Shown here: positions 16,015 to 25,139 of the stretch, one piece after another
Position numbering within the stretch: position 1 is the first letter of the stretch
How the letters are laid out: each line of letters begins with the position of its first letter
DNA from: Demequina sp. B12
Lineage (GTDB): Bacteria; Actinomycetota; Actinomycetes; Actinomycetales; Demequinaceae
Direction: 5' to 3'
Assembly: GCF_028823635.1 (NCBI RefSeq)
Contig: NZ_JAPEHU010000001.1
Coordinates: 310,001-374,000, forward strand
DNA: 64,000 nt
Position numbers and translations under genes: made by a program
The notes under the pieces: generated by a model
Database searches by the model: none
The model's input: the letters and a program-made list of their open reading frames with translations, nothing else
Told to the model about the DNA's origin: nothing

Positions 16015-16135
16015 GCAATCTCCTCGAGGTTTTTCACGCCCTTGCGCACGCGAATCAGCCCCCAGGGTACTTCAGGCAGCGCTCAGGCTAAAGTGCTTCC
16101 CGCTCAGAAGCACTGACCTTCGCTAGTTTGATGCT

Positions 16136-18484
16136 ATGAGCACCACACGCGAAACCCCTCCCCACGAGTCTGCGCTTGCCCGGGTGTGGAGCGCCGCGCG
16201 AACGATTCCCGTCACGTTGGCGGTGTGCGTAGTGGTCCTTGTTGCGGGCGTGATCACTGGCGCTTTGTGGCAAACCGCAGAGCAGTCGGGGCTGGTAGAT
16301 CAGTGGGGTTGGGGGGAGCAAGCGTTCGAGGAGGGACGCTGGTGGACGGTCCTCACAGGCATGTTGATTGCGCCCACGCCGTGGATGTACATCCTGATCA
16401 TTGCGATTTTTGTGGCGGGTGGCGGCTACCTGGAGAAGCACTTTGGGCCGTGGCGGATGCTGGCGGTCACGGTGGGTACGCATGTGGCGGCAGTGTTGAC
16501 GGTGGCGGGCTTGTTTTGGGTGTTGCGGGATGCCGGGTTGCCGTGGGTGGATGAACTCAGCGGAGTAGCCGATGTGGGGTTGTCGAACGCAGGTTTTGGT
16601 GCGTTGGGTGCAGTGTCCGCGGCGATGCCGTTGCTGTGGCGCCGGAGGGTGCGCTTGATCGGTTCGGTGTACTGCCTGGTGATGATCCTGTGGGCGGCGG
16701 AAGTGTGGGACTTCACCCATGCGGCGGCGTTCTTTATTGGCCTCGCGGTGGGCCCGTGGGTGGTGGGCCGCGCGTATGAGCGGTGGTCGATCCAGCTGGG
16801 TGCGCAAGAGGTGCGTGACATTGCCGCGGTGATCCTGACGGTCAGCGCGTTGCAGACGATCCTGGTTCATGTGTGGCCTGGTGAGGGCGGGATCTTGGAG
16901 TTTGGCCACCCGGAGGTTCCAGCGAGCACATTGCTGGGCGACCTGGGCGTAGCGGTCATCAATCTGACGTTTGCGTATGCCATTCATCGGGGCAGCAGGC
17001 TGGCGTGGTGGCTGGTCACGTTGACGTCCAGTGTGGGCTTGCTGGCCGGAGTGGCGGTGTCGATCCTTGAGCCTGGCCCGAATGTCATCTTCTTGACGCT
17101 GTTGGAGTTGGTGCTGGTGGTGACGCTCATTGGCGGGCGTCGTCACTTCCAGGTGCGTGGCGCTCGGGGGGTGCGGTCGCGGATCTGGGGTCGTGTCGGT
17201 ATCGCCGCGGCCGCGACTTTACTGTTCACCACATCGGCCATCCTGACCCTGGATGACAGTTTTGATCGCGAACCCACCGTGGGCGACGCGCTTGCGACGT
17301 CATTGATGAGGCTGTTTGGCATCACCGATGAAGGTCTCCTCCCAGAAACCACGGCTTCCCGAGTGTTGCTGGGCGCGGTGAGCCTGTTGTGGTGGGCGGT
17401 GATTGCGGTCTCGGTGGCGGGGATTCTGTTGACGTCGCGGCGCCACGAGACCACTCCGGAGGCTCGGGAAGCGTTCATCGCGCTCCAGAATGAGGACGCC
17501 CGGATGACCTCCATTGGCTACATGGCACGGTGGCAAGGAATCGATCACTGGGTGAGTGATAGCGCCGATGCTGCCTGGGGTTTCAAGCTGGTAGGTGGCA
17601 CGGCCGTGGTGCTGGGGGATCCTGCGGGAAGTCTGGACGCCGTGGTCGCCAACGCCGCTAGTTTCGAGGACTACTGCAGGTCTCGCGGCTGGCGAGTCAC
17701 CTACTTTGCGGCGAGTCCGGAACTCACCGAGGCTCTGGCTGACAAGGGCTGGCGCAGCATCCAGGTCGCGGAAGACACGGTCATCGATCTGCCTGAACTG
17801 GAGTTCAAGGGCAAGTCTTGGCAGGACGTGCGGTCTGCGATCAACCGAGCCAAGCGTGAGGGGGTCACGATGCGGTCCTTGCATTGGGCCGATGCTCCCC
17901 GCGGGCTTCGTGACCAACTGACGGCCATCGAGGCCCAGTGGGTTGGCGACAAGTCACTTCCGGAGATGGGTTTCACCTTGGGCACGTTGGAGGAAGCCAA
18001 CGACCCGAACGTGCTCATCAGCATCGCCGTGGACGAGGACGGCACTGTGCACGGCATGACCAGTTGGATGCCGGTCTACCGCGACGGTGCCGTGGCGGGC
18101 TGGACCATCGACATCATGAAGCGGCGCCTCGACGACGGTGTCATGAATGGCGTGATGGAGTTCCTGATCGCGGCGAACGCACTCGAGTTCAAGGACGCCG
18201 GCTATCAGTTCATTTCGCTGTCGTGCGCGCCGCTCGCCTACTCCGGTGAAGTGGACTCCGCGATTGAAAAGCTGTTGGACACTCTTGCGGAAAAGATGGA
18301 GCCCTACTACGGCTTTGCGTCGCTCGAACGTTTCAAGGCCAAGTTCAAGCCCCGTCACGTGCCCATGTCGCTGCTGTACCGCGACGAGGCACAGTTGCCC
18401 ACCATCGCGCTCGCACTGGGCCGCGCCTATCTCCCGGACGCCACCGCTGCAGACTTCGCCAAGGCGGCGATCACGCGGGACTGA
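16136..18484 (+). CDS. Rhomboid-like membrane region fused to DUF2156 aminoacyl-lipid transferase domain (MprF-like)
   Basis: The 782-residue protein has a polytopic N-terminal half (about 20-430) and a cytosolic DUF2156 domain (about 455-760). The latter is the C-terminal domain of phosphatidylglycerol lysyl/alanyl transferases: VLGDPAG, FQFISLS-like and FKAKFKP blocks are present. It should move an aminoacyl group from tRNA to a membrane lipid. The first helices look rhomboid-like, with GFGALGAVSA where active rhomboids have GxSG, so protease activity is probably lost. There is no fused lysyl-tRNA synthetase. It is convergent with katA. The exact lipid and amino acid are unknown. Confidence 0.82.
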   Translation: MSTTRETPPHESALARVWSAARTIPVTLAVCVVVLVAGVITGALWQTAEQSGLVDQWGWGEQAFEEGRWWTVLTGMLIAPTPWMYILIIAIFVAGGGYLEKHFGPWRMLAVTVGTHVAAVLTVAGLFWVLRDAGLPWVDELSGVADVGLSNAGFGALGAVSAAMPLLWRRRVRLIGSVYCLVMILWAAEVWDFTHAAAFFIGLAVGPWVVGRAYERWSIQLGAQEVRDIAAVILTVSALQTILVHVWPGEGGILEFGHPEVPASTLLGDLGVAVINLTFAYAIHRGSRLAWWLVTLTSSVGLLAGVAVSILEPGPNVIFLTLLELVLVVTLIGGRRHFQVRGARGVRSRIWGRVGIAAAATLLFTTSAILTLDDSFDREPTVGDALATSLMRLFGITDEGLLPETTASRVLLGAVSLLWWAVIAVSVAGILLTSRRHETTPEAREAFIALQNEDARMTSIGYMARWQGIDHWVSDSADAAWGFKLVGGTAVVLGDPAGSLDAVVANAASFEDYCRSRGWRVTYFAASPELTEALADKGWRSIQVAEDTVIDLPELEFKGKSWQDVRSAINRAKREGVTMRSLHWADAPRGLRDQLTAIEAQWVGDKSLPEMGFTLGTLEEANDPNVLISIAVDEDGTVHGMTSWMPVYRDGAVAGWTIDIMKRRLDDGVMNGVMEFLIAANALEFKDAGYQFISLSCAPLAYSGEVDSAIEKLLDTLAEKMEPYYGFASLERFKAKFKPRHVPMSLLYRDEAQLPTIALALGRAYLPDATAADFAKAAITRD

Positions 18485-18522
18485 TCCGCGCATCGGCCCG
18501 TCTGCAGGACCGTTCAACGCAA

Positions 18523-18565
18523 ACGACGGGCCGAGTGATCACCATCGGATCACTCGGCCCGTCGT
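18523..18565. terminator. Bidirectional hairpin between DUF2156 gene and katA
   Basis: An 18-bp perfect stem (18523-18540 with 18548-18565) closes a 7-base loop between the two convergent genes. The T-runs are short, but stem strength and position indicate transcription termination from both sides. Confidence 0.75.
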
Positions 18566-18602
18566 CGTTGTGGGCGCGGGTTACCGCTCCACGAGAGGTG
18601 TC

Positions 18603-20117
18603 TTAGACGTCTGCGGGAGTGGAGCCCGTGCCAGGCTCGCCGGCCTCGACCGGTGCTTCACCGGTGAGGTTGGCGCGCAGCTGGGCACCCAGGTTTGCGT
18701 CCACGTTGGTCCAGTACTGGATGGCGCGTTCGCGGATGTCGTCCGACTTCACAGCACCGACGTGGCCGGTGATCTGCTCCAGAATGTGAGCCTTCTGCTG
18801 GTCGTTGAAGACGTCGCGGTACAGCGTTCCCGCCTGACCGAAGTCGTCGTCTTCGGAGTGCAGCGTGGCTGCCGCACGAACCATCGAACCGTCCGACTCC
18901 CAGTTGCCTGCGTCCCCTGCACGGGCCGCGTCTGCGTGGGCGCCACCGTGCGAGTTCGGCGCGTACACCGGGGTGTCGGAGGATGCGAACGAGTAACGCA
19001 TCGAGCCGTCCTTGGCGTACGAGTGGCCGTTGGAGTCCGCGGCGTGGGGGGAGTTGACGGGCAGGTCCGCGTGGTTGGTGCCCACGCGGTAGCGGTGCGC
19101 GTCAGCGTAGGAGAAGATGCGCGCCATCAGCATCTTGTCAGGCGACGGGCCGATGCCGGGCACGAAGTTCGACGGGGCGAACGTTGCCTGCTCGATCTGC
19201 GCGAAGTAGTTCTCGGGGTTCTTGTTGAGCTCCATGACACCCACATCGATCAGCGGGTAGTCGCCGTGCGGCCACACCTTGGTGAGGTCGAACGGGTTGA
19301 AGCGGTAGTCCTTGGCGTCCTCGTAGGGCATGATCTGCACCTTGAGGTCCCAACGCGGGAAGTCGCCCTCGTCGATGTGCTCGTAGAGGTCGCGGATGTG
19401 GTGGTCGGCGTCCGAGCCCGCGAGCTGTGCGGCCTCGTCGATCGACAGTCCGTGCACGCCCTGCTGAGACTTGAAGTGGTACTTCACCCAGAAGCGCTCG
19501 CCTTCAGCGTTGATCCACTGGTAGGTGTGCGAGCCGTAGCCCTGCATCTCGCGCCACGAGCGGGGCAGGCCACGCTCGCCCATGAGCCAGGTCACCTGGT
19601 GGGCGGATTCGGGCTGCAGGGTCCAGAAGTCCCACTGCATGTCGTTGTCGCGCAGGTGGGTGCCGGGCAGGCGCTTCTGCGAACGGATGAAGTCGGGGAA
19701 CTTGATGCCGTCGCGGATGAAGAACACGGGGGTGTTGTTACCCACGAGGTCGTAGTTGCCCTCGGAGGTGTAGAACTTCAGCGCGAAGCCGCGGGGGTCG
19801 CGCCAGGTGTCAGGCGAGCCGTTCTCTCCGGCAACGGAGGAGAAGCGTGCAAGCATCTCGGTCTCAACGCCGGGCTGGAACAGTGCGGCGCGGGTGTAGT
19901 TCGCGATGTCGGGGTTCGTCACGGTGAACGTACCGAAGGCGCCGCCACCCTTGGCGTGGACTACACGCTCGGGGACGCGCTCACGGTTGAACTGCGCGAG
20001 CTTTTCGACCAGGTAGTGGTCAGTCAACGCAGTGACGCCGTCGTTGCCGACGGTCTGCGAGTGCTGGTCCGAGGCCACGGGGGCGCCGGAGTTGGTCGTG
20101 GTGAACTTCTCAGTCAC
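18603..20117 (-). CDS. katA: Catalase (monofunctional heme catalase)
   Basis: The 504-residue enzyme has catalytic His54 in [12 protein letters not shown], Asn127 in [10 protein letters not shown] and the proximal heme-ligand Tyr near 336 in [10 protein letters not shown]. It dismutates hydrogen peroxide in the cytoplasm. Length is that of clade 3 small-subunit catalases. The start is the GTG at 20115-20117 after AAGGAGA; the frame is open upstream only because it overlaps furA. It overlaps the furA stop by 8 bp, so both genes form one operon controlled by the operator upstream of furA. Confidence 0.96.
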   Translation of the reverse strand: MTEKFTTTNSGAPVASDQHSQTVGNDGVTALTDHYLVEKLAQFNRERVPERVVHAKGGGAFGTFTVTNPDIANYTRAALFQPGVETEMLARFSSVAGENGSPDTWRDPRGFALKFYTSEGNYDLVGNNTPVFFIRDGIKFPDFIRSQKRLPGTHLRDNDMQWDFWTLQPESAHQVTWLMGERGLPRSWREMQGYGSHTYQWINAEGERFWVKYHFKSQQGVHGLSIDEAAQLAGSDADHHIRDLYEHIDEGDFPRWDLKVQIMPYEDAKDYRFNPFDLTKVWPHGDYPLIDVGVMELNKNPENYFAQIEQATFAPSNFVPGIGPSPDKMLMARIFSYADAHRYRVGTNHADLPVNSPHAADSNGHSYAKDGSMRYSFASSDTPVYAPNSHGGAHADAARAGDAGNWESDGSMVRAAATLHSEDDDFGQAGTLYRDVFNDQQKAHILEQITGHVGAVKSDDIRERAIQYWTNVDANLGAQLRANLTGEAPVEAGEPGTGSTPADV

Positions 20118-20592
20118 GGGACTCTCCTTGTGGTGAAGCAGGGACGATGGGCGGGTGGGGCGGGGTGGCCGTTTTGCAGGTGGCGCACAGTCCCCAGAAC
20201 GTGACTTCAGCCTCGGAGAGGTCAAAGCCGTTGGTTGTGCTCGGCGTCAGGCAGGGCGCATGCCCGGTGACGCAATCGACGTCGGAGATCGCACCACAGT
20301 GCCGACACACGATGTGGTGGTGGTTGTCGCCTACGCGAAGTTCGTAGAGGCCAGGCTGACCGGCGGGTTCGATACGGCGCGCGATGCCGGCCTGGGTGAT
20401 GTCATTGAGGACGTTGTAGATGGCCTGTCGTGACGTGGTGGGGAGCGTTTCACTCACGCTGGAGAACACCACGTCTGCACCGGAGTGCGGGGCGTGGGCG
20501 AGGGCGGTGACGACCGCGACGCGTGGCTCGGTGACGCGCAGGCCGGCTCCGCGCAGCATGGCGCGCGGGTCGAGTTCCTGGGCTGTTTCCAT
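20110..20592 (-). CDS. furA: Fur-family peroxide/metal-responsive repressor
   Basis: The 160-residue protein has an N-terminal winged helix ([22 protein letters not shown] recognition region) and a C-terminal dimerisation/metal domain with NHHHIVC, the CRHCG pair and a late CATC pair for structural zinc. A FurA/PerR type regulator directly upstream of a catalase should sense peroxide or iron and repress the operon. The ATG at 20590-20592 matches family length; the frame is open further upstream. A perfect 8-bp-arm palindrome lies 22 bp before the start, consistent with autoregulation. Confidence 0.9.
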   Translation of the reverse strand: METAQELDPRAMLRGAGLRVTEPRVAVVTALAHAPHSGADVVFSSVSETLPTTSRQAIYNVLNDITQAGIARRIEPAGQPGLYELRVGDNHHHIVCRHCGAISDVDCVTGHAPCLTPSTTNGFDLSEAEVTFWGLCATCKTATPPHPPIVPASPQGESRD

Positions 20593-20613
20593 ACGCGTAA
20601 GCCTAGGCCCTTC

Positions 20614-20630
20614 TTTTGACACTGTCAAAA
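20614..20630 (-). promoter_or_regulatory. Probable FurA operator
   Basis: TTTTGACA-C-TGTCAAAA is a perfect 17-bp palindrome 22 bp upstream of the furA ATG, in the position for promoter blocking. A weaker related palindrome, GTCA-N7-TGAC, lies at 20685-20699. Binding by the adjacent regulator is inferred. Confidence 0.7.
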
Positions 20631-20754
20631 CTAGCGGTGCGTGGCGCCCACGCGCAGCCACAACCTGACAACGAGCGGCACCTCGTCAAAAGTTGTGACC
20701 TAGGACCTAAGCCCGAACCGCGCTTCCTCACCTACGCTTGAAGCACCCAAATAA

Positions 20755-20770
20755 ATACCCCCGGAGGTAT
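20755..20770 (+). promoter_or_regulatory. CsoR/CstR-type operator overlapping the ribosome-binding site
   Basis: ATACCCCCGGAGGTAT is a 16-bp near-perfect palindrome (one mismatched pair) of the ATACCC...GGGTAT type bound by CsoR and the persulfide sensor CstR. The GGAGG Shine-Dalgarno of the next gene is part of its right arm. The encoded CoA-disulfide reductase/rhodanese fusion is a typical CstR-regulon member. The regulator gene is not in this window. Confidence 0.65.
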
Positions 20771-20773
20771 ATC

Positions 20774-23275
20774 GTGAAACTCGTAGTCGTAGGCGGAGTC
20801 GCCGCCGGAGCATCCACCGCCGCCCGCGCCCGTAGGCTCGACGAACAAGCCGAGATCGTTGTCTTCGAACGCGGCCACCACGTCTCCTTCGCCAACTGTG
20901 GACTGCCCTATCACGTGGGCGAAGTCATCACCGACCGCGACCGCCTCCTCCTCCAAACACCCGAAAGCCTGCGCGAGTCCCTCAACATCGACGTACGCAT
21001 CGCCACCGAAGTGATCGCGATCGACCGCACCGCGCAAACCCTCACCGTCCGCGAGGTCGACTCAGGCCGGGAATACACCGAGCCCTACGACAAGCTCGCC
21101 CTGTGTATGGGTGCGGAGCCCGTCCGGCCACCCCTTCCCGGAATCGACCACCCCGCCGTCGACGTCCTCCGCCGCATCGGCGATATGGACCGCATCAAGT
21201 CACGACTCGACTCCGCGCTCGCCGCACAGAAGGCAGGAGCCCGCGGAAAGGTGCGCGCAGTCGTCGTCGGCGCTGGATACATCGGTCTGGAAATGGCAGA
21301 GAACCTGCACCACCGTGGCGTCCTCGTCGACGTCGTGGAGGCCGCACCGCAGATCCTTCCCCCCGTTGACTCCGACATCGCCGCCCCCGTCGAACAACAC
21401 CTCCGCACCCGTGGCATCGGACTCCACCTCAGCACCAAAGCCGCAGCCTTCCACCACCTCAACGACGCCGATGGGGACGAGCGTGTCTCCGTGGAACTCG
21501 ACTCTGGCGCAACGGTCCCCGCAGACCTCGTGATCCTGGCAGCCGGTGTGCGCCCGGCAGTCAGCCTCGCCCACGACGCCGGCCTGGAACTGGGGCCGCG
21601 CGGTGGCATCGCCGTCGACCTGGGGATGCGTACCTCCGACCCGAACATTTGGGCAGCAGGCGACGCCGTCGAAACCCCTCACCCAGTCCTGCCCGGCACG
21701 TACCTGGCGCCACTCGCAGGCCCCGCCAACCGGCAAGCACGAGTGGCCGCAGAAAACATCTGCGGACGCTCCACCCAGTACAAGTCCACGCAAGGCACCA
21801 GCATCGTCAAGGTGTTCGACATGGTGGCGGGAGGCACCGGCGCCACCACTCGTCAGCTTGAAGAAGCCGGCATCGACCACCGCGTGATCCACGTTCACCC
21901 GTCGGGTCACGCCGGCTACTACCCCGGCACCGCCATGATGCACATCAAGGTGCTGTTCAGCCCCACCGACGGCACCCTTCTGGGCGCTCAAGCATGCGGC
22001 TTCGACGGTGTGGACAAGCGTCTGGACCTGTTCGCTATGGCGATCCGCGCGGGACTCACGGTGTACGACCTCGAAGAGCAGGAACTCGCCTACGCGCCAC
22101 CGTTTGGTTCCGCCAAGGACCCCGTCAACATGGCTGGGTTCGTCGCCTCGAACGTCCTGCGCGACGACCTTGCCCTCTGGTACGCGGAGGACTACCCCGC
22201 ACGTACCGAAGGTGCCCGCATCATCGACGTTCGCACCGCAGATGAGTACGCGATCCACCACATCCCCGGGGCAGAGAACGTGCCGCTCGCTGAGTTCCGT
22301 GAAGCCTTCGGGGAGTGGGACAGGACACAACCCATCCGCCTGTACTGCGCTGTGGGCTTCCGGTCTTACCTGGCCCAACGCATCCTCGTCCAGAACGGCT
22401 TCACGGATGTCGCCACCCTGTCCGGAGGTTCCACCACCTTCGGTCACGTCCACGACCGTCCGGACAGCACCTACGAAGCGATCCCGCCCATGGAGAACTA
22501 CGCGGAAAAGATCTCCGTCGCCAGCGCAGTCGCCGCAGCCACCGGCCAAACCACTGACCTGGACTGCACTGGCTTGGCGTGCCCCGGACCCATCATGAAG
22601 CTGTCCGGAGCAATGAAGGAAGCGCACCCAGGAGATGAGGTTCGCGTCACCGTTTCCGACCCCGGCTTCGCACTCGATGGTCCTGCGTGGGCCTCCAAGA
22701 ACGGTCACACCTTGGTGTCGATGGACCCCAAGGGACCCGGATTCGTTGCCACGTTCCGCAAGGGCAACACCGCAGCCGCCCCTGCCGTGGCCACCACGCC
22801 TTCTCCGGAGAAGACCTCGATGGTGGTCTTCTCCGGAGACCTTGACAAGGTTCTCGCCTCATTCATCATCGCCAACGGCGCATTGGCCATGGGACAAGAT
22901 GTCTCGATGTTCTTCACATTCTGGGGACTGAATGCGCTGCGCCGCACCGATCCGCCCAAGCGCGAAAAGAAGGCCATGGAGAAGATGTTCGGCGCGATGA
23001 TGCCGCGTGGTGCGAACAAGCTGACGCTGTCGCAGATGCACATGGCCGGTGCCGGAACCGCGATGATCAAGCACGTCATGAAGCAGCACGACGTCCAATC
23101 ACTGCCGGAGTTGATCACCGCAGCCCAAGCAGGCGGTGCCCGCCTGATTGGCTGCACCATGACGATGGACCTGCTGGGCATCGCGCAGTCGGATCTGCTG
23201 GATGGTGTGGAACTCGGTGGAGTGGCAACGTTCTTGGGTGAAGCTCAGGAGTCAGGCTCAACCCTGTTCATCTAG
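20774..23275 (+). CDS. cdr: CoA-disulfide reductase-rhodanese-TusA-DsrE fusion
   Basis: The 833-residue protein combines four sulfur domains. Residues 1-450 form an FAD/NAD(P)H oxidoreductase with the single redox Cys42 in NCGLPYH, typical of CoA-disulfide/persulfide reductases. A rhodanese follows (about 470-560, active Cys in LYCAVGFR). A TusA-like domain has its CPGP motif at about 602, and a DsrE-like domain ends the chain (about 675-833). This suggests reduction and relay of sulfane sulfur from low-molecular-weight persulfides. Start GTG 20774 is 6 bases after GGAGG inside a CstR-like operator. It is divergent from furA-katA, so both handle redox stress. Confidence 0.93.
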   Translation: MKLVVVGGVAAGASTAARARRLDEQAEIVVFERGHHVSFANCGLPYHVGEVITDRDRLLLQTPESLRESLNIDVRIATEVIAIDRTAQTLTVREVDSGREYTEPYDKLALCMGAEPVRPPLPGIDHPAVDVLRRIGDMDRIKSRLDSALAAQKAGARGKVRAVVVGAGYIGLEMAENLHHRGVLVDVVEAAPQILPPVDSDIAAPVEQHLRTRGIGLHLSTKAAAFHHLNDADGDERVSVELDSGATVPADLVILAAGVRPAVSLAHDAGLELGPRGGIAVDLGMRTSDPNIWAAGDAVETPHPVLPGTYLAPLAGPANRQARVAAENICGRSTQYKSTQGTSIVKVFDMVAGGTGATTRQLEEAGIDHRVIHVHPSGHAGYYPGTAMMHIKVLFSPTDGTLLGAQACGFDGVDKRLDLFAMAIRAGLTVYDLEEQELAYAPPFGSAKDPVNMAGFVASNVLRDDLALWYAEDYPARTEGARIIDVRTADEYAIHHIPGAENVPLAEFREAFGEWDRTQPIRLYCAVGFRSYLAQRILVQNGFTDVATLSGGSTTFGHVHDRPDSTYEAIPPMENYAEKISVASAVAAATGQTTDLDCTGLACPGPIMKLSGAMKEAHPGDEVRVTVSDPGFALDGPAWASKNGHTLVSMDPKGPGFVATFRKGNTAAAPAVATTPSPEKTSMVVFSGDLDKVLASFIIANGALAMGQDVSMFFTFWGLNALRRTDPPKREKKAMEKMFGAMMPRGANKLTLSQMHMAGAGTAMIKHVMKQHDVQSLPELITAAQAGGARLIGCTMTMDLLGIAQSDLLDGVELGGVATFLGEAQESGSTLFI

Positions 23276-23291
23276 CCGATGCTCGCGACCG

Positions 23292-23320
23292 GTGGGTCTG
23301 ACGGTTTAAGTCAGGCCCAC
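23292..23320. terminator. Hairpin between cdr and the GDPD gene
   Basis: An 11-bp stem with one G-T wobble (23292-23302 with 23310-23320) and a 7-base loop lies between convergent stops and overlaps the last codons of the GDPD gene. No T-run is present, so termination is only likely. Confidence 0.45.
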
Positions 23321-24075
23321 TGGCCACGTTCAAGCAACACTTCTTTCAACACGTCGGAACGGTCGGACACGATTCCGTCGACACCCATGTCGAGCAGCTT
23401 CTCCATGTGGTCGCGCCTGTTGACGGTCCAGATGTAGACCTTCTTGCCCGCAGCGTGAGCCTTTTCGACGTGGTGGGTGAAAATGATCGGCAGGTTGTTT
23501 TGGCGCCAAGGAATCTGCAGGGCGTCCACGTCCCCCAAAGTCTTGGAAGCATCGGCCCCCAAGAAGGTTCCCAGCCACCAGGCGATCGCCTCACGTTGGG
23601 CAGCCGGCGTCCCCACAGGCTTGCTGAGGAGTTTCAAGGTCTCACGCCGGCGCGTGGCATCAAACGACCCCAAGCACACCCGATCATGAGACTTGGTGCG
23701 TTCAATCGCCTTCGCCACAGGGACGATGCCGGAGGTGCCTTTGACGTCGATGTTGACTTTGACATCGGGCCAGGTACCCAGGACGTCCTCGAGCGACGGC
23801 ACCGGTTCAACTCCACCGATCTTCGCTCGCTTCACCACCGCCCACGGACGCTCCGCGACCGCGCCAGTGAGATCCGTGGTGCGATCCAGAGTGTCGTCAT
23901 GCAGTGCCACCGCGACGCCATCCGACGTGCCATGGGCATCGGTCTCCACGTAGCGGAAACCCAAGTCCACGGCCGCTTGGAAGGCCTTCATCGAGTTCTC
24001 GAGACCCTCGAGGGAGAAGCCTCGATGCGCCAACGCTGCCGGCCGGCCGCCATTGTCGAAGTATGGGTGGCTCAT
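23311..24075 (-). CDS. Glycerophosphodiester phosphodiesterase
   Basis: The 254-residue TIM-barrel enzyme shows the GDPD signature: His17-Arg-Gly near the start, Glu44 and Asp46 in ETDAH, His59-Asp60 in LHDDTLDRTT, and VNIDVKG in mid-chain. No signal peptide is visible, so it is likely cytoplasmic. It hydrolyses glycerophosphodiesters from phospholipid turnover to glycerol 3-phosphate and an alcohol. Its ATG overlaps the stop of the upstream alpha/beta hydrolase (ATGA), so the two are probably consecutive steps in lipid degradation: deacylation, then diester cleavage. Confidence 0.92.
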   Translation of the reverse strand: MSHPYFDNGGRPAALAHRGFSLEGLENSMKAFQAAVDLGFRYVETDAHGTSDGVAVALHDDTLDRTTDLTGAVAERPWAVVKRAKIGGVEPVPSLEDVLGTWPDVKVNIDVKGTSGIVPVAKAIERTKSHDRVCLGSFDATRRRETLKLLSKPVGTPAAQREAIAWWLGTFLGADASKTLGDVDALQIPWRQNNLPIIFTHHVEKAHAAGKKVYIWTVNRRDHMEKLLDMGVDGIVSDRSDVLKEVLLERGQWA

Positions 24076-25046
24076 TCCACGACCCTATCCACGAAGTGCC
24101 CCACCGCGTCGAGGTAGATGCTGCGTGGAGCGGACGCAGACAACGACACATCGTGAATGGCACCGGGAATCTCCACGACCGCGACATAGGGTCCGATTCC
24201 TGGGGCGTACCGACGGATGGCGGCCACGTCGACGACCGTGTCTTGGCTGCCGTGGCGAGGGTTGTCCAACCGGTCCGGTCCCGTCGAGTCGGCATGCGCG
24301 ACCAGCACCGGCACCTTAATGTCGAGCCCGCCACGGACGCGCCGGCGCGCTGCCGCTGTTCCCGCAAGCCAGCCCGCAGTGGCCCCCACTCCTTGGGGGC
24401 TCTTCCAAGCGGTGTTGAACTCCCAACCGCGGTTTACCAGCCCAGTCGTGTAGGGAGAAGGTGCAGGCACCACAACTGCGCGCGGGCGGATCTTCGCAAG
24501 CGCAGGAACCGTACGCATCGCGGCCTGTTCCCACGCGCGCAGCGGCAACCCAAAAAGGGGACCGTTCAAGATCAGGCCTGCCAACGCATCGGCTGGTTGG
24601 TCGTTGGCCCAGATCGTTGCCGCCAACGCGCCCGTGGAGTGAGCGTGGACGATCAGTGGAAGATCTGCGGCGCCATACCTGGCGTGGGCGTCTGCGTTTG
24701 CGGCGCGTGCAGCATCGGCGATGTCTTCCACCAGTTCGCTGATGTGTGCCAGGTGATGCGCTTGGTTGCCTGGCCGCAGCGACCGTCCAGCCCGGCGCAT
24801 GTCCACGGCATACACGGCGGCGCCGTGGTCCGCGAGGGTGTCGGCAAGGTGCGTAGCGAAAAAGTAGTCGTTGTAGCCGTGGACGATCAACGCCACCGAC
24901 GTGGGATGGTCTGACGGGCCGATGCGGCGGATCAGGGTGCGTTCCAAGCTTCCGTCACCATGCCCAACGGGTGCGGACATAGGAGCGCCGAGCGATGCCT
25001 GCTCGTAGCCCTCAAGAACGTCCGGCCGCCACTCATCCACACTCAT
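24072..25046 (-). CDS. Alpha/beta hydrolase, lysophospholipase-like (S33 family)
   Basis: The 324-residue protein has the fold landmarks VHGYNDYFF (oxyanion region), VDMRRAGRS and the nucleophile elbow HAHSTGA, with a late Asp (HADSTGPDR) and His (GAIHD) completing a triad. It resembles serine aminopeptidase/monoacylglycerol lipase type hydrolases. Two starts are possible: ATG 25046, chosen, and GTG 25076; neither has a strong ribosome site. Translational coupling to the GDPD gene suggests a lipid-derived ester as substrate. It is divergent from the MFS gene. Confidence 0.82.
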   Translation of the reverse strand: MSVDEWRPDVLEGYEQASLGAPMSAPVGHGDGSLERTLIRRIGPSDHPTSVALIVHGYNDYFFATHLADTLADHGAAVYAVDMRRAGRSLRPGNQAHHLAHISELVEDIADAARAANADAHARYGAADLPLIVHAHSTGALAATIWANDQPADALAGLILNGPLFGLPLRAWEQAAMRTVPALAKIRPRAVVVPAPSPYTTGLVNRGWEFNTAWKSPQGVGATAGWLAGTAAARRRVRGGLDIKVPVLVAHADSTGPDRLDNPRHGSQDTVVDVAAIRRYAPGIGPYVAVVEIPGAIHDVSLSASAPRSIYLDAVGHFVDRVVE

Positions 25047-25139
25047 ACCAGCGAGCCTAGTCCGGATGCGGGTCACGATCCCAGGTTTGTCAGCGCGCCC
25101 GTCACCTGCGATTCACCTGGGTCCGACACACTGAGGCTC

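Noticed and set aside
18246..20204. 652-codon plus-strand frame opposite katA
   Set aside because: Long antisense frames are common opposite GC-rich genes. katA has complete catalytic motifs and a ribosome site, and this frame has neither.
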